This document shows, in pieces, positions 8,936 to 17,003 of a stretch of 64,000 nucleotides of DNA. How positions within the stretch are numbered: position 1 is the stretch's first letter; each line of letters opens with the position of its first letter. The stretch comes from Shimia sp040225985 (GTDB taxonomy: Bacteria > Pseudomonadota > Alphaproteobacteria > Rhodobacterales > Rhodobacteraceae), in NCBI RefSeq assembly GCF_040225985.1, contig NZ_JBBPEU010000005.1, forward strand, positions 186,001 to 250,000. Reading direction: 5' to 3'. The position numbers were made by a program, and so were the translations under genes. The notes under the pieces are model-generated. The model saw only the letters and a list, made by a program, of their open reading frames with translations. It made no database searches and was not told the origin of the DNA.

Positions 8936-9264
8936 CACGACTGACCGCGAAATTCTGGGTGCAGGCCTATATGGCGCGTTTGGAGTTTGCGGGCATTCCT
9001 GCATATGTCGTGGCCCATGGAGATGACACGGCGGGGGCCGTTCTCGTTAAACTGGCAACGCTGGACGGGCAGGCACAGGCGTTTCAGAGATCATTCGACC
9101 TTATGACAGGTGACCGCAAGTGGATGGTGCTGGCTGAAGGTGAAGAACCTACGGTGGATGCGGCGCTGCGCCGTCAGCGGGATTTTGATCCGGACCTCTG
9201 GGTCGTGGAAGTCGAGGACCGGCAGGGGCGTCACCTGTTAGACGAACCGGGACTGGTGGACTAG
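8932..9264 (+). CDS. DUF1491 family protein
   Basis: A 110-residue cytosolic protein of the alphaproteobacterial DUF1491 family, recognisable by KFWVQAYMARLEFAGIPAYV at the N-terminus and RRQRDFDPDLWVVEVEDRQGRHLL at the C-terminus. No catalytic motif is visible. Its start overlaps era (ATGA) and recO follows three bases after its stop, the standard era-DUF1491-recO order; a role linked to ribosome assembly or repair would be guesswork. Confidence 0.85.
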   Translation: MTRLTAKFWVQAYMARLEFAGIPAYVVAHGDDTAGAVLVKLATLDGQAQAFQRSFDLMTGDRKWMVLAEGEEPTVDAALRRQRDFDPDLWVVEVEDRQGRHLLDEPGLVD

Positions 9265-9267
9265 GCG

Positions 9268-9999
9268 ATGGAATGGCGGGATCAGGGCATCGTTCTGGGA
9301 AGCCGAAAGCACGGAGAAACCTCTGTTATTGTTGAGGTTTTCACACCGGACCATGGCCGTCACGCCGGTGTGGTGCGTGGCGGGACCAGTCGTAAGATGA
9401 CCCCGATTCTACAACCCGGGGCACAGGTCGATCTGACCTGGCGTGCGCGGCTTGAGGACCATATCGGTAGCTTTCTGGTCGAGCCGCTGCGCAGCCGTGC
9501 GGCGGTGCTTTCCGACCGGCTGGCACTGGCGGGCATGAACGCGGTGACGTCCCTGTTGTTGTTCTGCCTGCCCGAGCGGGAACCCCATTTCACCCTTTAT
9601 GTGCGCACAGAGCAATTGCTTGATTTGCTTGGTCAAAATGACATCTGGGCCCTGGCTTACCTGCACTGGGAACTGCAATTGCTAGAGGATTTGGGGTTCG
9701 GTCTGGATCTCTTGCAATGCGCCGTGACCGGTGCGACCGAGGGGCTGGTTTACGTCTCGCCCAAGTCCGGACGCGCGGTGTCACGCGCGGGCGCGGGTGA
9801 TTGGGCCGATCGCCTTTTGCCCCTGCCGCCCTGCCTTGTCGGCCAAGGAGAGGCTACGGATGCAGAGATCCTTCAAGCACTTGAAGTCACCGGGTATTTT
9901 CTTGAACAAAAGGTCGCAAACACGCTTGGGAACAGGACCTTGCCTACTGCCAGAGGGCGGTTCATGGACGCATTGGCGCGACAGGCGTTCAGGACGTAA
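9268..9999 (+). CDS. recO: DNA repair protein RecO
   Basis: RecO loads RecA onto SSB-coated single-stranded DNA in the RecFOR pathway. The 243-residue protein starts with the OB-fold segment MEWRDQGIVLGSRKHGETS, then VVRGGTSRKMTPILQPG, which is typical of RecO, and ends with the helical domain. No CxxC zinc pair is present; such a pair is found in some but not all RecO proteins. It is the last gene of the left operon and converges on the TetR gene with a 14-base gap. Confidence 0.93.
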   Translation: MEWRDQGIVLGSRKHGETSVIVEVFTPDHGRHAGVVRGGTSRKMTPILQPGAQVDLTWRARLEDHIGSFLVEPLRSRAAVLSDRLALAGMNAVTSLLLFCLPEREPHFTLYVRTEQLLDLLGQNDIWALAYLHWELQLLEDLGFGLDLLQCAVTGATEGLVYVSPKSGRAVSRAGAGDWADRLLPLPPCLVGQGEATDAEILQALEVTGYFLEQKVANTLGNRTLPTARGRFMDALARQAFRT

Positions 10000-10013
10000 C
10001 GTGCGGTTTTTGG

Positions 10014-10544
10014 TCAGGCGTAGAGGGCCAGAACGAGATCGACCAAAGTGCCGAGCGCCTCTTCGTTGGTCTGCCCGTCACGTTCGGAAAGTTCGACCAT
10101 GCCAAGGTTCGCAGCATATATGATGCGCGACAATTCCGGATTGGAAAGGCCAACGTCAGATAGGGCTTTGTCCAACGATTTCATACGCTTGGCGTCAACG
10201 CGGGCCACGGTTTCTGCTGCTTTTTCGCTACCATGGGCCCAGGCGCGGATGGCGGGTTCAACGTTGCTGTCGCTTTCCCCGTTCTGGGCTAAGCTACGCA
10301 GGCGCTGCACGGCGTTTACGGTCTCGGCGGGTGAATGGAACCCGTTGAGGCTTTGTTCTTCCCAGCGGGCAAGCAAAGCGTCGTGAAAGGCCGGTACGTC
10401 TTTGAAATGCCAGTAAAAACTGCCCTTGGTTGTCTTGAGGTTTCGCGCCAGAGCCTCGGCCTTGAGGGCAGAAGGGCCTTGCGCAAGAAGCGCTTCAAAG
10501 CCGGCCTGAATCCAGCTGTCGGGAGAAAGACGAGTCGCAGACAT
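10014..10544 (-). CDS. TetR/AcrR-family transcriptional regulator
   Basis: A 176-residue repressor-type protein. The N-terminal helix-turn-helix is clear: ALKAEALARNLKTTKGSFYWHFKDVPAFHDALL (residues 26-58 approximately), with the YWHF recognition signature. The C-terminal ligand domain is divergent. It is transcribed from the region holding two TTGTACAA palindromes (10634-10672). The tandem HupE genes are transcribed in the same direction and end upstream of this region, so those sites most likely mediate autoregulation. The inducer is not identifiable. Confidence 0.88.
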   Translation of the reverse strand: MSATRLSPDSWIQAGFEALLAQGPSALKAEALARNLKTTKGSFYWHFKDVPAFHDALLARWEEQSLNGFHSPAETVNAVQRLRSLAQNGESDSNVEPAIRAWAHGSEKAAETVARVDAKRMKSLDKALSDVGLSNPELSRIIYAANLGMVELSERDGQTNEEALGTLVDLVLALYA

Positions 10545-10633
10545 GACTCTGGCGTACGCCCGCGGCCGATTCTATGCAAGCGCCGCGATGCCGCAGCGCA
10601 GCATTTTTTGTGAAAAGAGATGGAGTGACCAAT

Positions 10634-10672
10634 TTGTACAACATTTTTCGGGGAGCTGCCCGATTTGTACAA
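10634..10672. promoter_or_regulatory. Paired TTGTACAA palindromes, likely TetR operator
   Basis: Two perfect 8-base palindromes TTGTACAA (10634-10641 and 10665-10672), each in the context ATTTGTACAA, lie 31 bases apart centre to centre, about three helical turns. They sit about 90-130 bases upstream of the tetR start. Same-face spacing and exact repetition suggest a two-dimer operator for the TetR protein. A further palindrome GGTATCGAGATACC is at 10682-10695, just past the end of the HupE gene. Confidence 0.5.
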
Positions 10673-10704
10673 AAGTATGAAGGTATCGAGATACCGTAGG
10701 TGCG

Positions 10705-11310
10705 TCAGGTGGGGGTCATCGTTCCCAAGGCAAGCATCAGCATGGCAACCGCGCCAATCCATGCAGCGACGACTCGCACCACGATTCCGAGCCATGCTGC
10801 CTGCGCACGCTTGCGGATGTAATACAGTATGCCGAACAGGTAGAGCAGCCCGAGACTAGCGCCGACGATAGACCCCGACGTCGTAAACAGGCGGTCCCGG
10901 GTGGGGCCGTCATCGGGGATTGAGGCCGATCCAATCAACAACCCTGCACCCCCCACTAGGACGAGCGCCGCAGGCAGCAGGCGCCCCGGCAGAAGGGCTG
11001 TGAAAGAACAGATCAGAACGGTCGCACCAAACAGGGTTGGATCAAGAGTGCTGTCGGCGGATCCGAAGATAACCCCCAGCAGGGAACATGCGAGAAATCC
11101 CGCCAGAAGCCAGCGCACACTGTCCTCGGCATAGCCCGCAACCAGAAGCCCCGTGCCTAGCATCACGAGGGCCTGTGCGGGGGTCGAGAACGGGTGGAGT
11201 AACCCGACATAGAAACCCTTGATGCCCGGAATTGGAGCATGGGCATAGGCCGGCCCCGCCATCATGACCAGACCGATAACGGCGAGCAGGCGGGCTTGGG
11301 GCAGAGTCAT
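10705..11310 (-). CDS. HupE/UreJ-like membrane protein (second copy)
   Basis: A 201-residue membrane protein with an N-terminal signal-like segment (LLAVIGLVMMAGPAYAHAPI), a HupE-like motif GIKGFYVGLLHPFSTPAQAL, and five further hydrophobic stretches. The HupE/UreJ family includes secondary permeases for nickel or cobalt. Histidine content at the predicted exported N-terminus (AHAPIPG) fits metal binding. Start is the ATG at 11310, which overlaps the upstream HupE stop by four bases; a longer frame lacks a ribosome site. It is more divergent than its partner, so function is less sure. Confidence 0.7.
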   Translation of the reverse strand: MTLPQARLLAVIGLVMMAGPAYAHAPIPGIKGFYVGLLHPFSTPAQALVMLGTGLLVAGYAEDSVRWLLAGFLACSLLGVIFGSADSTLDPTLFGATVLICSFTALLPGRLLPAALVLVGGAGLLIGSASIPDDGPTRDRLFTTSGSIVGASLGLLYLFGILYYIRKRAQAAWLGIVVRVVAAWIGAVAMLMLALGTMTPT

Positions 11311-11900
11311 GCCATGCCGGTCAGGAAAGCGATGCCTGCCAGCGAGATCAGCGCACCTGCGCCGCGTACGGCCATGCGCCCCGCGGGCCACCGCACGAGA
11401 AGGCCAAAGGCGATGCCGATGAGATGCAGAAGCCCCGTCGAAATGACAAACCCGACCGCATAGGCAAAGGCGTTTACCGTGGCGGGCAATTCGGTGCCGT
11501 GGGCGTAGCCGTGGAAAATCGCAAATGCCGCTACGATCACACCGGCGATCCAGAGCGGTGGCCGCAGCGCAAGCACGATCATGAACCCGAGCACGACCGC
11601 AGACAGCGCGATGCCGGTTTCAACCGCCGGCACGGGCAGACCGATGATCCCCGCAACGGCCCCCAAGGCCATCACAAGCGGGAACACCACGGGCAGGATC
11701 CAGATTGCAGGCGACCCGAGAAATGCCCCCCAAAGGCCGACCGCCACCATGGCCGCTACGTGATCCCAGCCGAGGATCGGGTGGGTGAACCCCGCCACAA
11801 AGCCGCCGCCATAACCGTCACCGCTGTGGGCCAATGCAGGAAAGGCGATCATCACAAGGCAGACGGCGCCTAGCAAAGCATGGGTTGGGGGGCGGGTCAT
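11307..11900 (-). CDS. hupE: HupE/UreJ family protein, probable Ni/Co permease
   Basis: A 197-residue protein with a signal peptide (cleavage likely after FPALA) followed by HSGDGYGGGFVAGFTHPILGWDH. The HP...G.DH motif is the conserved HupE/UreJ metal-binding signature, and six membrane helices follow, with a second His motif FAIFHGYAHGTELP. It is translationally coupled to the next HupE-like gene. Neither hydrogenase nor urease genes are in the window, so the metal may serve an enzyme elsewhere, or cobalt for B12. No cobalamin riboswitch is evident in the 170 bases upstream. Confidence 0.8.
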   Translation of the reverse strand: MTRPPTHALLGAVCLVMIAFPALAHSGDGYGGGFVAGFTHPILGWDHVAAMVAVGLWGAFLGSPAIWILPVVFPLVMALGAVAGIIGLPVPAVETGIALSAVVLGFMIVLALRPPLWIAGVIVAAFAIFHGYAHGTELPATVNAFAYAVGFVISTGLLHLIGIAFGLLVRWPAGRMAVRGAGALISLAGIAFLTGMA

Positions 11901-12016
11901 CTTCAGTTCCTTTTTGGGCGAATGATTCTTGCGAACCTTCTGATTGGAACATGGATGCCCTTGTCATAAAAGAATGATTTCGTCAGGCGTTCAGCGCTTG
12001 CTGGTTCTAAAAGACA

Positions 12017-12046
12017 AAACCCCGGCCCGCATTGCGGACCGGGGTT
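12017..12046 (-). terminator. Rho-independent terminator of mcd
   Basis: A hairpin with 14-base arms (one C/A mismatch) and a 3-base loop, centred on CCCGC-ATT-GCGGA, ends 25 bases past the mcd stop. On the minus strand it finishes GGGGTTTTG followed by CTTTT, a good intrinsic terminator. Confidence 0.85.
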
Positions 12047-12070
12047 TAGAGTTCGTGTATTGAAAGCGAC

Positions 12071-13759
12071 TTAGCCGAGCAGACGGCGGGCAATCACCTG
12101 CGCCTGGATTTCCGCGGCACCCTCAAAGATATTCAGGATGCGGGCGTCGCACAGAACGCGGCTGATCTGGTATTCCAGCGCAAAGCCGTTGCCGCCGTGA
12201 ATTTGCAGTGCGTTGTCGGCTGCTGCCCATGCCACACGGGCGCCCAGCAGCTTGGCCATGCCTGCCTCAAGGTCGCAGCGTTGGTCGTGGTCTTTTTCCC
12301 ATGCCGAGAAATAGGTCAGCTGACGCGCGACCATGATCTCGACCGCCATCATTGCCAGCTTGCCGGCGACGCGGGGGAAGTTGATCAGCGATTTGCCGAA
12401 CTGCTTGCGGTCCTCGGCGTATTGCATGCCGATTTCCAGCGCGTTTTGCGCCACGCCGACGGCGCGGGCGGCGGTCTGGATGCGGGCCGCTTCGAAGGTT
12501 TTCATCAGTTGCTTGAAGCCTTGGCCTTCGACGCCCCCCAGAAGGTTTTCGCCCTTGACCTTGAACCCGTCAAAGCCAAGCTCGAATTCCTTCATGCCGC
12601 GATAGCCCAGAACCTCGATTTCGCCGCCGGTCATGCCTTCGGTCGGGAACGGGTTTTCGTCGTCGCCGGGGGTTTTCTCGGCCAGGAACATCGACAGACC
12701 GCGGTGGTCGGTCGAATCCGGATCAGTGCGCGCCAGCAGGGTCATCACATGAGTGCGGGCCGCGTGGGTGATCCATGTCTTGTTGCCGGTGATCTCATAA
12801 TCGCCATCGGCGTTTTTCACGGCACGTGTGCGCAAGCTGCCAAGGTCAGAGCCGGTGTTCGGTTCGGTGAATACGGCGGTCGGCAGGATTTCGGCCGAAG
12901 CCAGTTTCGGCAGCCAGTGTTGTTTCTGTTCCTCGGTGCCGCCGGCCTCGACCAGTTCAGCCGCGATTTCCGAGCGGGTGCCGAGCGAACCAACACCGAT
13001 ATAGCCGCGCGACAGTTCTTCGGAGACCACCACCATCGACGCCTTAGACAGGCCAAGCCCGCCATATTCCTCGGGGATTGTCAGGCCAAAGACGCCCATT
13101 TCGGCCAGTTCCTCGATGATTTCCATCGGGATATAGTCGTCCTTGAGGTGCCATTCATGGGCGTTGGGGACCACGCGTTCATCCGCGTAGCGGCGGAACT
13201 GTTCGCGGATCATCTCGAGCTCTTCATCCAGGCCCGACGCGCCAAAGGTGGCGTGGCCGTGGTTGTCCTGCATCAGTTCGACAAGGCGCATACGGGCCGC
13301 CTGCGTATTGCCCGATGTGCAGAGCATGTCGATTTCCGGCGCGTTCAGACCGGCTAGCGCATCGGCGCCAAGGCCAAGGTCGCCAATACGGACGATTTCG
13401 CCCTGGCTCATCGGGATGCCGCCCTTGATCTGGTTCAGGTATTCCCCGAAAGCGATCTGGTGGATGAGTTGTTCCATCTCGCCGAACTTGCCGTCGGCCT
13501 GCAGGCGTTCGGCCCAGGCCTGCATTTGGGTCAGGGATTGTTCGTAGGTAGCCAGCCAGGCAAGGCCATGTGCGGCGGCCTGGTTGTCTTCGAGCAGCGC
13601 GCCCGAGACGCGGCCTTCGGCAGACACGGTTTCACGCACGGTGCTGGTCGCGTTTTCAAGCAGGGCTTTGACCGGGGCAACAGCCGCGCCGGTCAGCGTC
13701 AGAAGGTCGGGAAGAAGAGTGGCGTTCGTCATCGTCAGGTCCTGTCCGTCATGGGCCAT
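12071..13759 (-). CDS. mcd: (2S)-methylsuccinyl-CoA dehydrogenase (acyl-CoA dehydrogenase family)
   Basis: An FAD-dependent acyl-CoA dehydrogenase of 562 residues, about 170 longer at the N-terminus than ordinary family members. That extension (LLPDLLTLTGAAVAPVKALL, then a helical segment) is the hallmark of Mcd, which converts (2S)-methylsuccinyl-CoA to mesaconyl-CoA in the ethylmalonyl-CoA pathway of C2 assimilation. The catalytic core shows PEEYGGLG, FTEPNTGSDLGSLRT, KTWITHAART, YAEDRKQFGKSL and the late IFEGAAEIQ with the probable base Glu. The ATG at 13759 has AAGGA eight bases upstream; ATG 13732 is a weaker alternative. Other pathway genes (ccr, ecm) are not in the window, so it is a detached member. 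Confidence 0.82.
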   Translation of the reverse strand: MAHDGQDLTMTNATLLPDLLTLTGAAVAPVKALLENATSTVRETVSAEGRVSGALLEDNQAAAHGLAWLATYEQSLTQMQAWAERLQADGKFGEMEQLIHQIAFGEYLNQIKGGIPMSQGEIVRIGDLGLGADALAGLNAPEIDMLCTSGNTQAARMRLVELMQDNHGHATFGASGLDEELEMIREQFRRYADERVVPNAHEWHLKDDYIPMEIIEELAEMGVFGLTIPEEYGGLGLSKASMVVVSEELSRGYIGVGSLGTRSEIAAELVEAGGTEEQKQHWLPKLASAEILPTAVFTEPNTGSDLGSLRTRAVKNADGDYEITGNKTWITHAARTHVMTLLARTDPDSTDHRGLSMFLAEKTPGDDENPFPTEGMTGGEIEVLGYRGMKEFELGFDGFKVKGENLLGGVEGQGFKQLMKTFEAARIQTAARAVGVAQNALEIGMQYAEDRKQFGKSLINFPRVAGKLAMMAVEIMVARQLTYFSAWEKDHDQRCDLEAGMAKLLGARVAWAAADNALQIHGGNGFALEYQISRVLCDARILNIFEGAAEIQAQVIARRLLG

Positions 13760-13813
13760 GAATCATATCCTTTGCTTTGCTGCAGTGTGACATAATTCGT
13801 TTGCAGGTGCAGC

Positions 13814-13833
13814 GCAACAATAATACTTGTTGC
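13814..13833. promoter_or_regulatory. Palindrome in the mcd/TauE divergent promoter
   Basis: GCAACAA, six bases, TTGTTGC is a perfect dyad 55 bases upstream of the mcd start. The longer arm GCGCAACAA (13812-13820) is repeated inverted as TTGTTGCGC at 13851-13859, giving three TTGTTGC half-sites in 48 bases. This looks like an operator for a regulator of mcd or of the divergent permease; which regulator is unknown. Confidence 0.45.
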
Positions 13834-13903
13834 TTAACGTAATTGTTCGTTTGTTGCGCATGGACTTTTTGCAGGGGCGGACTAAAAGCCCTAAGAGTAG
13901 GCC

Positions 13904-14671
13904 ATGAATAGCCTTTTCACTCTTGTGACCCCGGATTTGTTTGGCGCAGCCCTGTTGATCGCAGGTCTTGCCGGAATCATCAAGGGCATGGTGGGTTTCG
14001 CCATGCCGATGGTGATGATCTCGGGGCTGAGCACCTTCCTGCCGCCCGATCTGGCGCTGGCAGGTCTGATCGTGCCGACCCTCGTGACAAACGGGATGCA
14101 GGCGTTGCGACAGGGGGTGGGGGCGGCCCTGATTTCGGTGCGCAAGTTCCGCGTATTCCTGCTGGCCGGTGTGGTCAGCCTTTTGATCTCGGCCCAGTTC
14201 GTGCGGATCATCCCGCCCGAAACCATGCTCTTGTTGATCGGGGGGCCGGTGGCACTGTTTGCGGTGATCCAACTGATGGGCGTGCGGGTGTCCCTGCCGG
14301 AACGGTCGGCCCGGATCGAGGCAGGTGTGGGCGGCTTTGCCGGGTTGATTGGCGGTTTCTCGGGGGTCTGGGGGCCGCCGACGGTTTTGTACCTGACCGC
14401 GCTGAACACTGAAAAAACCGAGCAGATGCGTGTACAGGGCGTGATCTATGGGCTTGGGGCTGTGGCTCTGTTCTTTGCTCATATCGGGTCCGGGGTGGTG
14501 CGCGCCGAAACCCTGCCGTTTTCGCTGGCGATGGTGCCGCCTGCCGTGTTGGGTATGTGGCTGGGGGGTAAGGTGCAGGACCGGATCGACCAGACCATGT
14601 TCAAAAAGGCCACGCTGGTTGTTCTGACGCTGGCCGCGCTAAACCTTGTCCGCCGTGCCCTTGTGGGCTGA
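13904..14671 (+). CDS. TauE/SafE-family (DUF81) permease
   Basis: A 255-residue membrane protein with about eight hydrophobic segments in two repeats. The N-terminal repeat carries LAGIIKGMVGFAMPMVMI and the second GFAGLIGGFSGVWGPPTVLYL, the glycine/proline-rich motifs of the TauE/SafE (TSUP) family. Members export sulfite, sulfoacetate or other organic anions; the substrate here cannot be told. It is divergent from mcd across a 144-base region with a palindrome and stands as a single gene before the AI-2E-family gene. Confidence 0.85.
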   Translation: MNSLFTLVTPDLFGAALLIAGLAGIIKGMVGFAMPMVMISGLSTFLPPDLALAGLIVPTLVTNGMQALRQGVGAALISVRKFRVFLLAGVVSLLISAQFVRIIPPETMLLLIGGPVALFAVIQLMGVRVSLPERSARIEAGVGGFAGLIGGFSGVWGPPTVLYLTALNTEKTEQMRVQGVIYGLGAVALFFAHIGSGVVRAETLPFSLAMVPPAVLGMWLGGKVQDRIDQTMFKKATLVVLTLAALNLVRRALVG

Positions 14672-14754
14672 GGCTTTTCGTCAGAGGCCCCTGCACGCGC
14701 TTGACCCTATGCGCGCGGGCGGGCTTGATGGGGGCGAGGCAAACCGAGGATGAC

Positions 14755-15852
14755 ATGACACGCGACGGCTATGCAAAGATGACAGGCATCAGCACGGCCA
14801 TTCTGGCCACGGTGGCGGTCGGGTGGGTGCTTAACACCGCGCACGCAATCCTTGTGCCGATTGTATGGGGGGCTTTGCTGGCCTTCCTTATGGACGGCAT
14901 TTCGCGCGAGATGGAGCGGTTGCCCGTCTACACGCGTATCGTGCCGCCGTGGATGCGCATGACGATGACGGCGATTGTCCTGTTCCTGTTCCTGTTCCTT
15001 GGCGTGGGGTTCTTTGCCCGCAACATGGAGCCCGTTGTGCGCGCCATTCCGACCTATGTCGATTCCCTGTCGGTGATCGTGTCAGAACAGGCGGGGCGTT
15101 TCGACTATGAGGTGGAACTGACCTGGCAATCCATTGACAAGTTGCTGGATGACAACATCGACCTTCAGGTCGCGCTGCGCTATGCGCTGAATTCCCTGTC
15201 TTATTCGGCGGGTTATGTCGCGCTGGTTTGTCTGTACGCAATCCTGTTCCTGTTCGAACGCAACGCCATAAAGACGAAAATTTCGGCGATTGTACCCGAT
15301 GACGAAGCGCGGGCGCAGGTCTGGCAAACCATCGACATGCTGATTTCGCAAATCGGCACCTATTTCACCATGAAAACCCTTATCAACGTGGTGTTGGGGG
15401 TTATCTGCTATTTGATCTTCCTTGTCTTCGGGGTTGAGTTTGCCGCGTTCTTTGCCGTGCTGACGGCGATCTTCAATTACATTCCCTATGTTGGGTCATG
15501 GATCGCCATGGCCTTGCCGATGCTGTTTGCAGTGGGGCAGTTCGGCCTGTCCTCGGAATTATTGTTGCTGTTTGCCAGCCTGAGCGCAGCCCAGTTCGGG
15601 ATCGGCTATTTCTGGGAACCACGCCTGATGGGGCGCAGCATGAATATCAGTCCGGTTGTGGTCATGGTTTCGCTCGCGGCGTGGACCGCGATCTGGGGCG
15701 GGGCGGGGGCGATCCTGTCGGTGATCCTGACTTCGGCCGTCGTCACGATCATGGCCCTGTTTCCCGGATCACGGCCGCTGGCCATCCTGTTGACGAATGA
15801 CGGCAACCTGCCCGAACCTTATCCGGCCTCAAAGGTGGAAGAGACCGGTTAA
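14755..15852 (+). CDS. AI-2E family (DUF20) transporter
   Basis: A 365-residue membrane protein. Two N-terminal hydrophobic hairpins (residues 8-40 and 65-85) are followed by a soluble region around 90-155 and four or five C-terminal helices with the family motif FNYIPYVGSWIAMALP. This is the PerM/AI-2E exporter superfamily; despite the name, many members are Na+/H+ antiporters or unassigned. Start ATG 14755 has GAGGA four bases upstream; longer frames begin at poor codons. Its last four bases overlap the convergent DUF2478 gene. Confidence 0.85.
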   Translation: MTRDGYAKMTGISTAILATVAVGWVLNTAHAILVPIVWGALLAFLMDGISREMERLPVYTRIVPPWMRMTMTAIVLFLFLFLGVGFFARNMEPVVRAIPTYVDSLSVIVSEQAGRFDYEVELTWQSIDKLLDDNIDLQVALRYALNSLSYSAGYVALVCLYAILFLFERNAIKTKISAIVPDDEARAQVWQTIDMLISQIGTYFTMKTLINVVLGVICYLIFLVFGVEFAAFFAVLTAIFNYIPYVGSWIAMALPMLFAVGQFGLSSELLLLFASLSAAQFGIGYFWEPRLMGRSMNISPVVVMVSLAAWTAIWGGAGAILSVILTSAVVTIMALFPGSRPLAILLTNDGNLPEPYPASKVEETG

Positions 15853-16352
15853 TCCGGATCCGGGTCGTACCATGCCATGAGCGCGCCTGGCTCGGGTGGG
15901 ACATAGGTTGCGATGCCGCCCGAGAAATCCTCGAAGTTCTGGCGGTTCATGCCGTTCACCCCGGCAATGACATGGGCGCCCTCGGCCAAAGCATGTGCGA
16001 CGAGGTCGCGAAAGCCGCGTCCGTCTGATTCCTGTTTGCCGAATTTGTTCAGGATGAAGATATCAAAGGGATCCTGCATGGATTTGCCGACCTCGACCAC
16101 GGCCTGTTCAAGGGCCTCGGGGTTGAGGCGGCAGCCCTTCGACTCCTTTCCGAGGAATTGGGAGATGCGAATTCGGTCCCCGTCCGGCAGGATTTGTACG
16201 TCCATGTCGCAGCGATGCGAGGGTTCGCAGTCGGAGTTGATCTGGACAATGCCGCGCGTGCGCACACCTTTTGCAGCAAGCTCGGCCGCGAAATCGGCCA
16301 GAAGGCGGTCAAGTTCGCCTTTGCCTTCGGTCATGGTGTAGGCGATTTTCAT
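15849..16352 (-). CDS. DUF2478 domain protein
   Basis: A 167-residue soluble protein beginning MKIAYTMTEGKGELDRLLAD and containing DPFDIFILNKFGKQESDGRGFRD, typical of DUF2478. The family is nucleotide-binding-like and is often found next to molybdenum transport or cofactor genes, but none are adjacent here. The sequence lacks a canonical Walker A. It is convergent with the AI-2E-family gene with a 4-base overlap, so its transcription end lies in the coding region of that gene. Role unknown. Confidence 0.78.
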   Translation of the reverse strand: MKIAYTMTEGKGELDRLLADFAAELAAKGVRTRGIVQINSDCEPSHRCDMDVQILPDGDRIRISQFLGKESKGCRLNPEALEQAVVEVGKSMQDPFDIFILNKFGKQESDGRGFRDLVAHALAEGAHVIAGVNGMNRQNFEDFSGGIATYVPPEPGALMAWYDPDPD

Positions 16353-16371
16353 GGGTCAAATGCTCCGCACA

Positions 16372-16827
16372 TCAACTTTTGGACGGGGGCAGCCCCCCGG
16401 GGTCGGTTTGTGGCAGAAGCCGCCCGAGCAGTGCAACCAGAAAGGCAGTGCTGACTCCGAGGGTCAGAACGCCGCTGACCCCGGCCATGGTGCCGAAAAT
16501 CCGTGTGCCCGGCCCCAGAACATAGTCGCCGTAGCCCACGGTGGAATAGGTGACGAGCGCGAAGTAAAGCGCACTGTTGAGATCGTCAATGACCCCCATC
16601 AGTAGGAACGCATTCGACCAGATCCAGACCTGGATCGTGTGTGACAGCGTGATCCACAGGAAGGCGGCGCCGACAATCACGATCAGGCGCTTGAGCGGGC
16701 CGTGAAGCGACATGCGCCCGGCCATGCGTCCGGCAATCCCGGTCAGCACTGCAATCGCCACTACGTGGATCACGGCGCAGAGGGCAAGGAAAAGCGAGCC
16801 CCAGAGAATCTGCATGGTGAGTGTCAC
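16372..16827 (-). CDS. Two-helix potassium channel family protein
   Basis: A 151-residue membrane protein with the K+ selectivity filter TYSTVGYGDYVL near residue 95, preceded by a pore helix and flanked by transmembrane segments (VIHVVAIAVLTGIAG, LIVIVGAAFLWITL, GVSGVLTLGVSTAFLVALL). There is no RCK or cyclic-nucleotide domain, so it should be a simple leak or voltage-independent channel. The start is GTG at 16827 with AAGGA seven bases upstream. It precedes the DUF2478 gene in the same direction with a 19-base gap, so the two may be co-transcribed. Confidence 0.82.
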   Translation of the reverse strand: MTLTMQILWGSLFLALCAVIHVVAIAVLTGIAGRMAGRMSLHGPLKRLIVIVGAAFLWITLSHTIQVWIWSNAFLLMGVIDDLNSALYFALVTYSTVGYGDYVLGPGTRIFGTMAGVSGVLTLGVSTAFLVALLGRLLPQTDPGGLPPSKS

Positions 16828-16920
16828 GGGAGTATCCTTTTGCGGCCGGATGCGGAGCCGAGTATTCTCTGTCTGGTCTGTATTGGCAACCAAGCAGGGG
16901 CATTTTTTGAAAAGGCGGGC

Positions 16921-16992
16921 AGGGGCGTTGCCCCTCTTGCGCCGGACGCGGTCCGGCGCAATTCACCCCAAGGTATTTGTCCCAAGAAAAAG
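16921..16992 (-). repeat. Double hairpin 3' of the 17004-24972 operon, possible intergenic repeat
   Basis: On the minus strand, just past the Tm-1-like gene, come a conserved-looking tail (16962-16992, TTCACCCCAAGGTATTTGTC and onward) and a perfect 11-base stem TTGCGCCGGAC/GTCCGGCGCAA with loop GCG (16937-16961). A second hairpin AGGGGC-GTT-GCCCCT (16921-16935) and then CCTTTTC follow. It can end transcription of the operon. The hairpin-plus-AAGGTATTT arrangement resembles dispersed intergenic repeats I recall from Rhodobacteraceae genomes; only one copy is in the window. Confidence 0.55.
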
Positions 16993-17003
16993 CCGGGACG
17001 TGG

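Noticed and set aside
11901..12016. Cobalamin or nickel riboswitch upstream of hupE
   Set aside because: No B12 box or long structured leader is visible in this short stretch.
12197..13357. A 386-codon plus-strand frame over mcd
   Set aside because: High-GC third positions make antisense frames stay open; the composition is not protein-like and mcd is unambiguous.
16372..16827. Longer start for the K+ channel at 16893
   Set aside because: The extra 22 residues are polar and the ribosome site lies immediately before the GTG at 16827.
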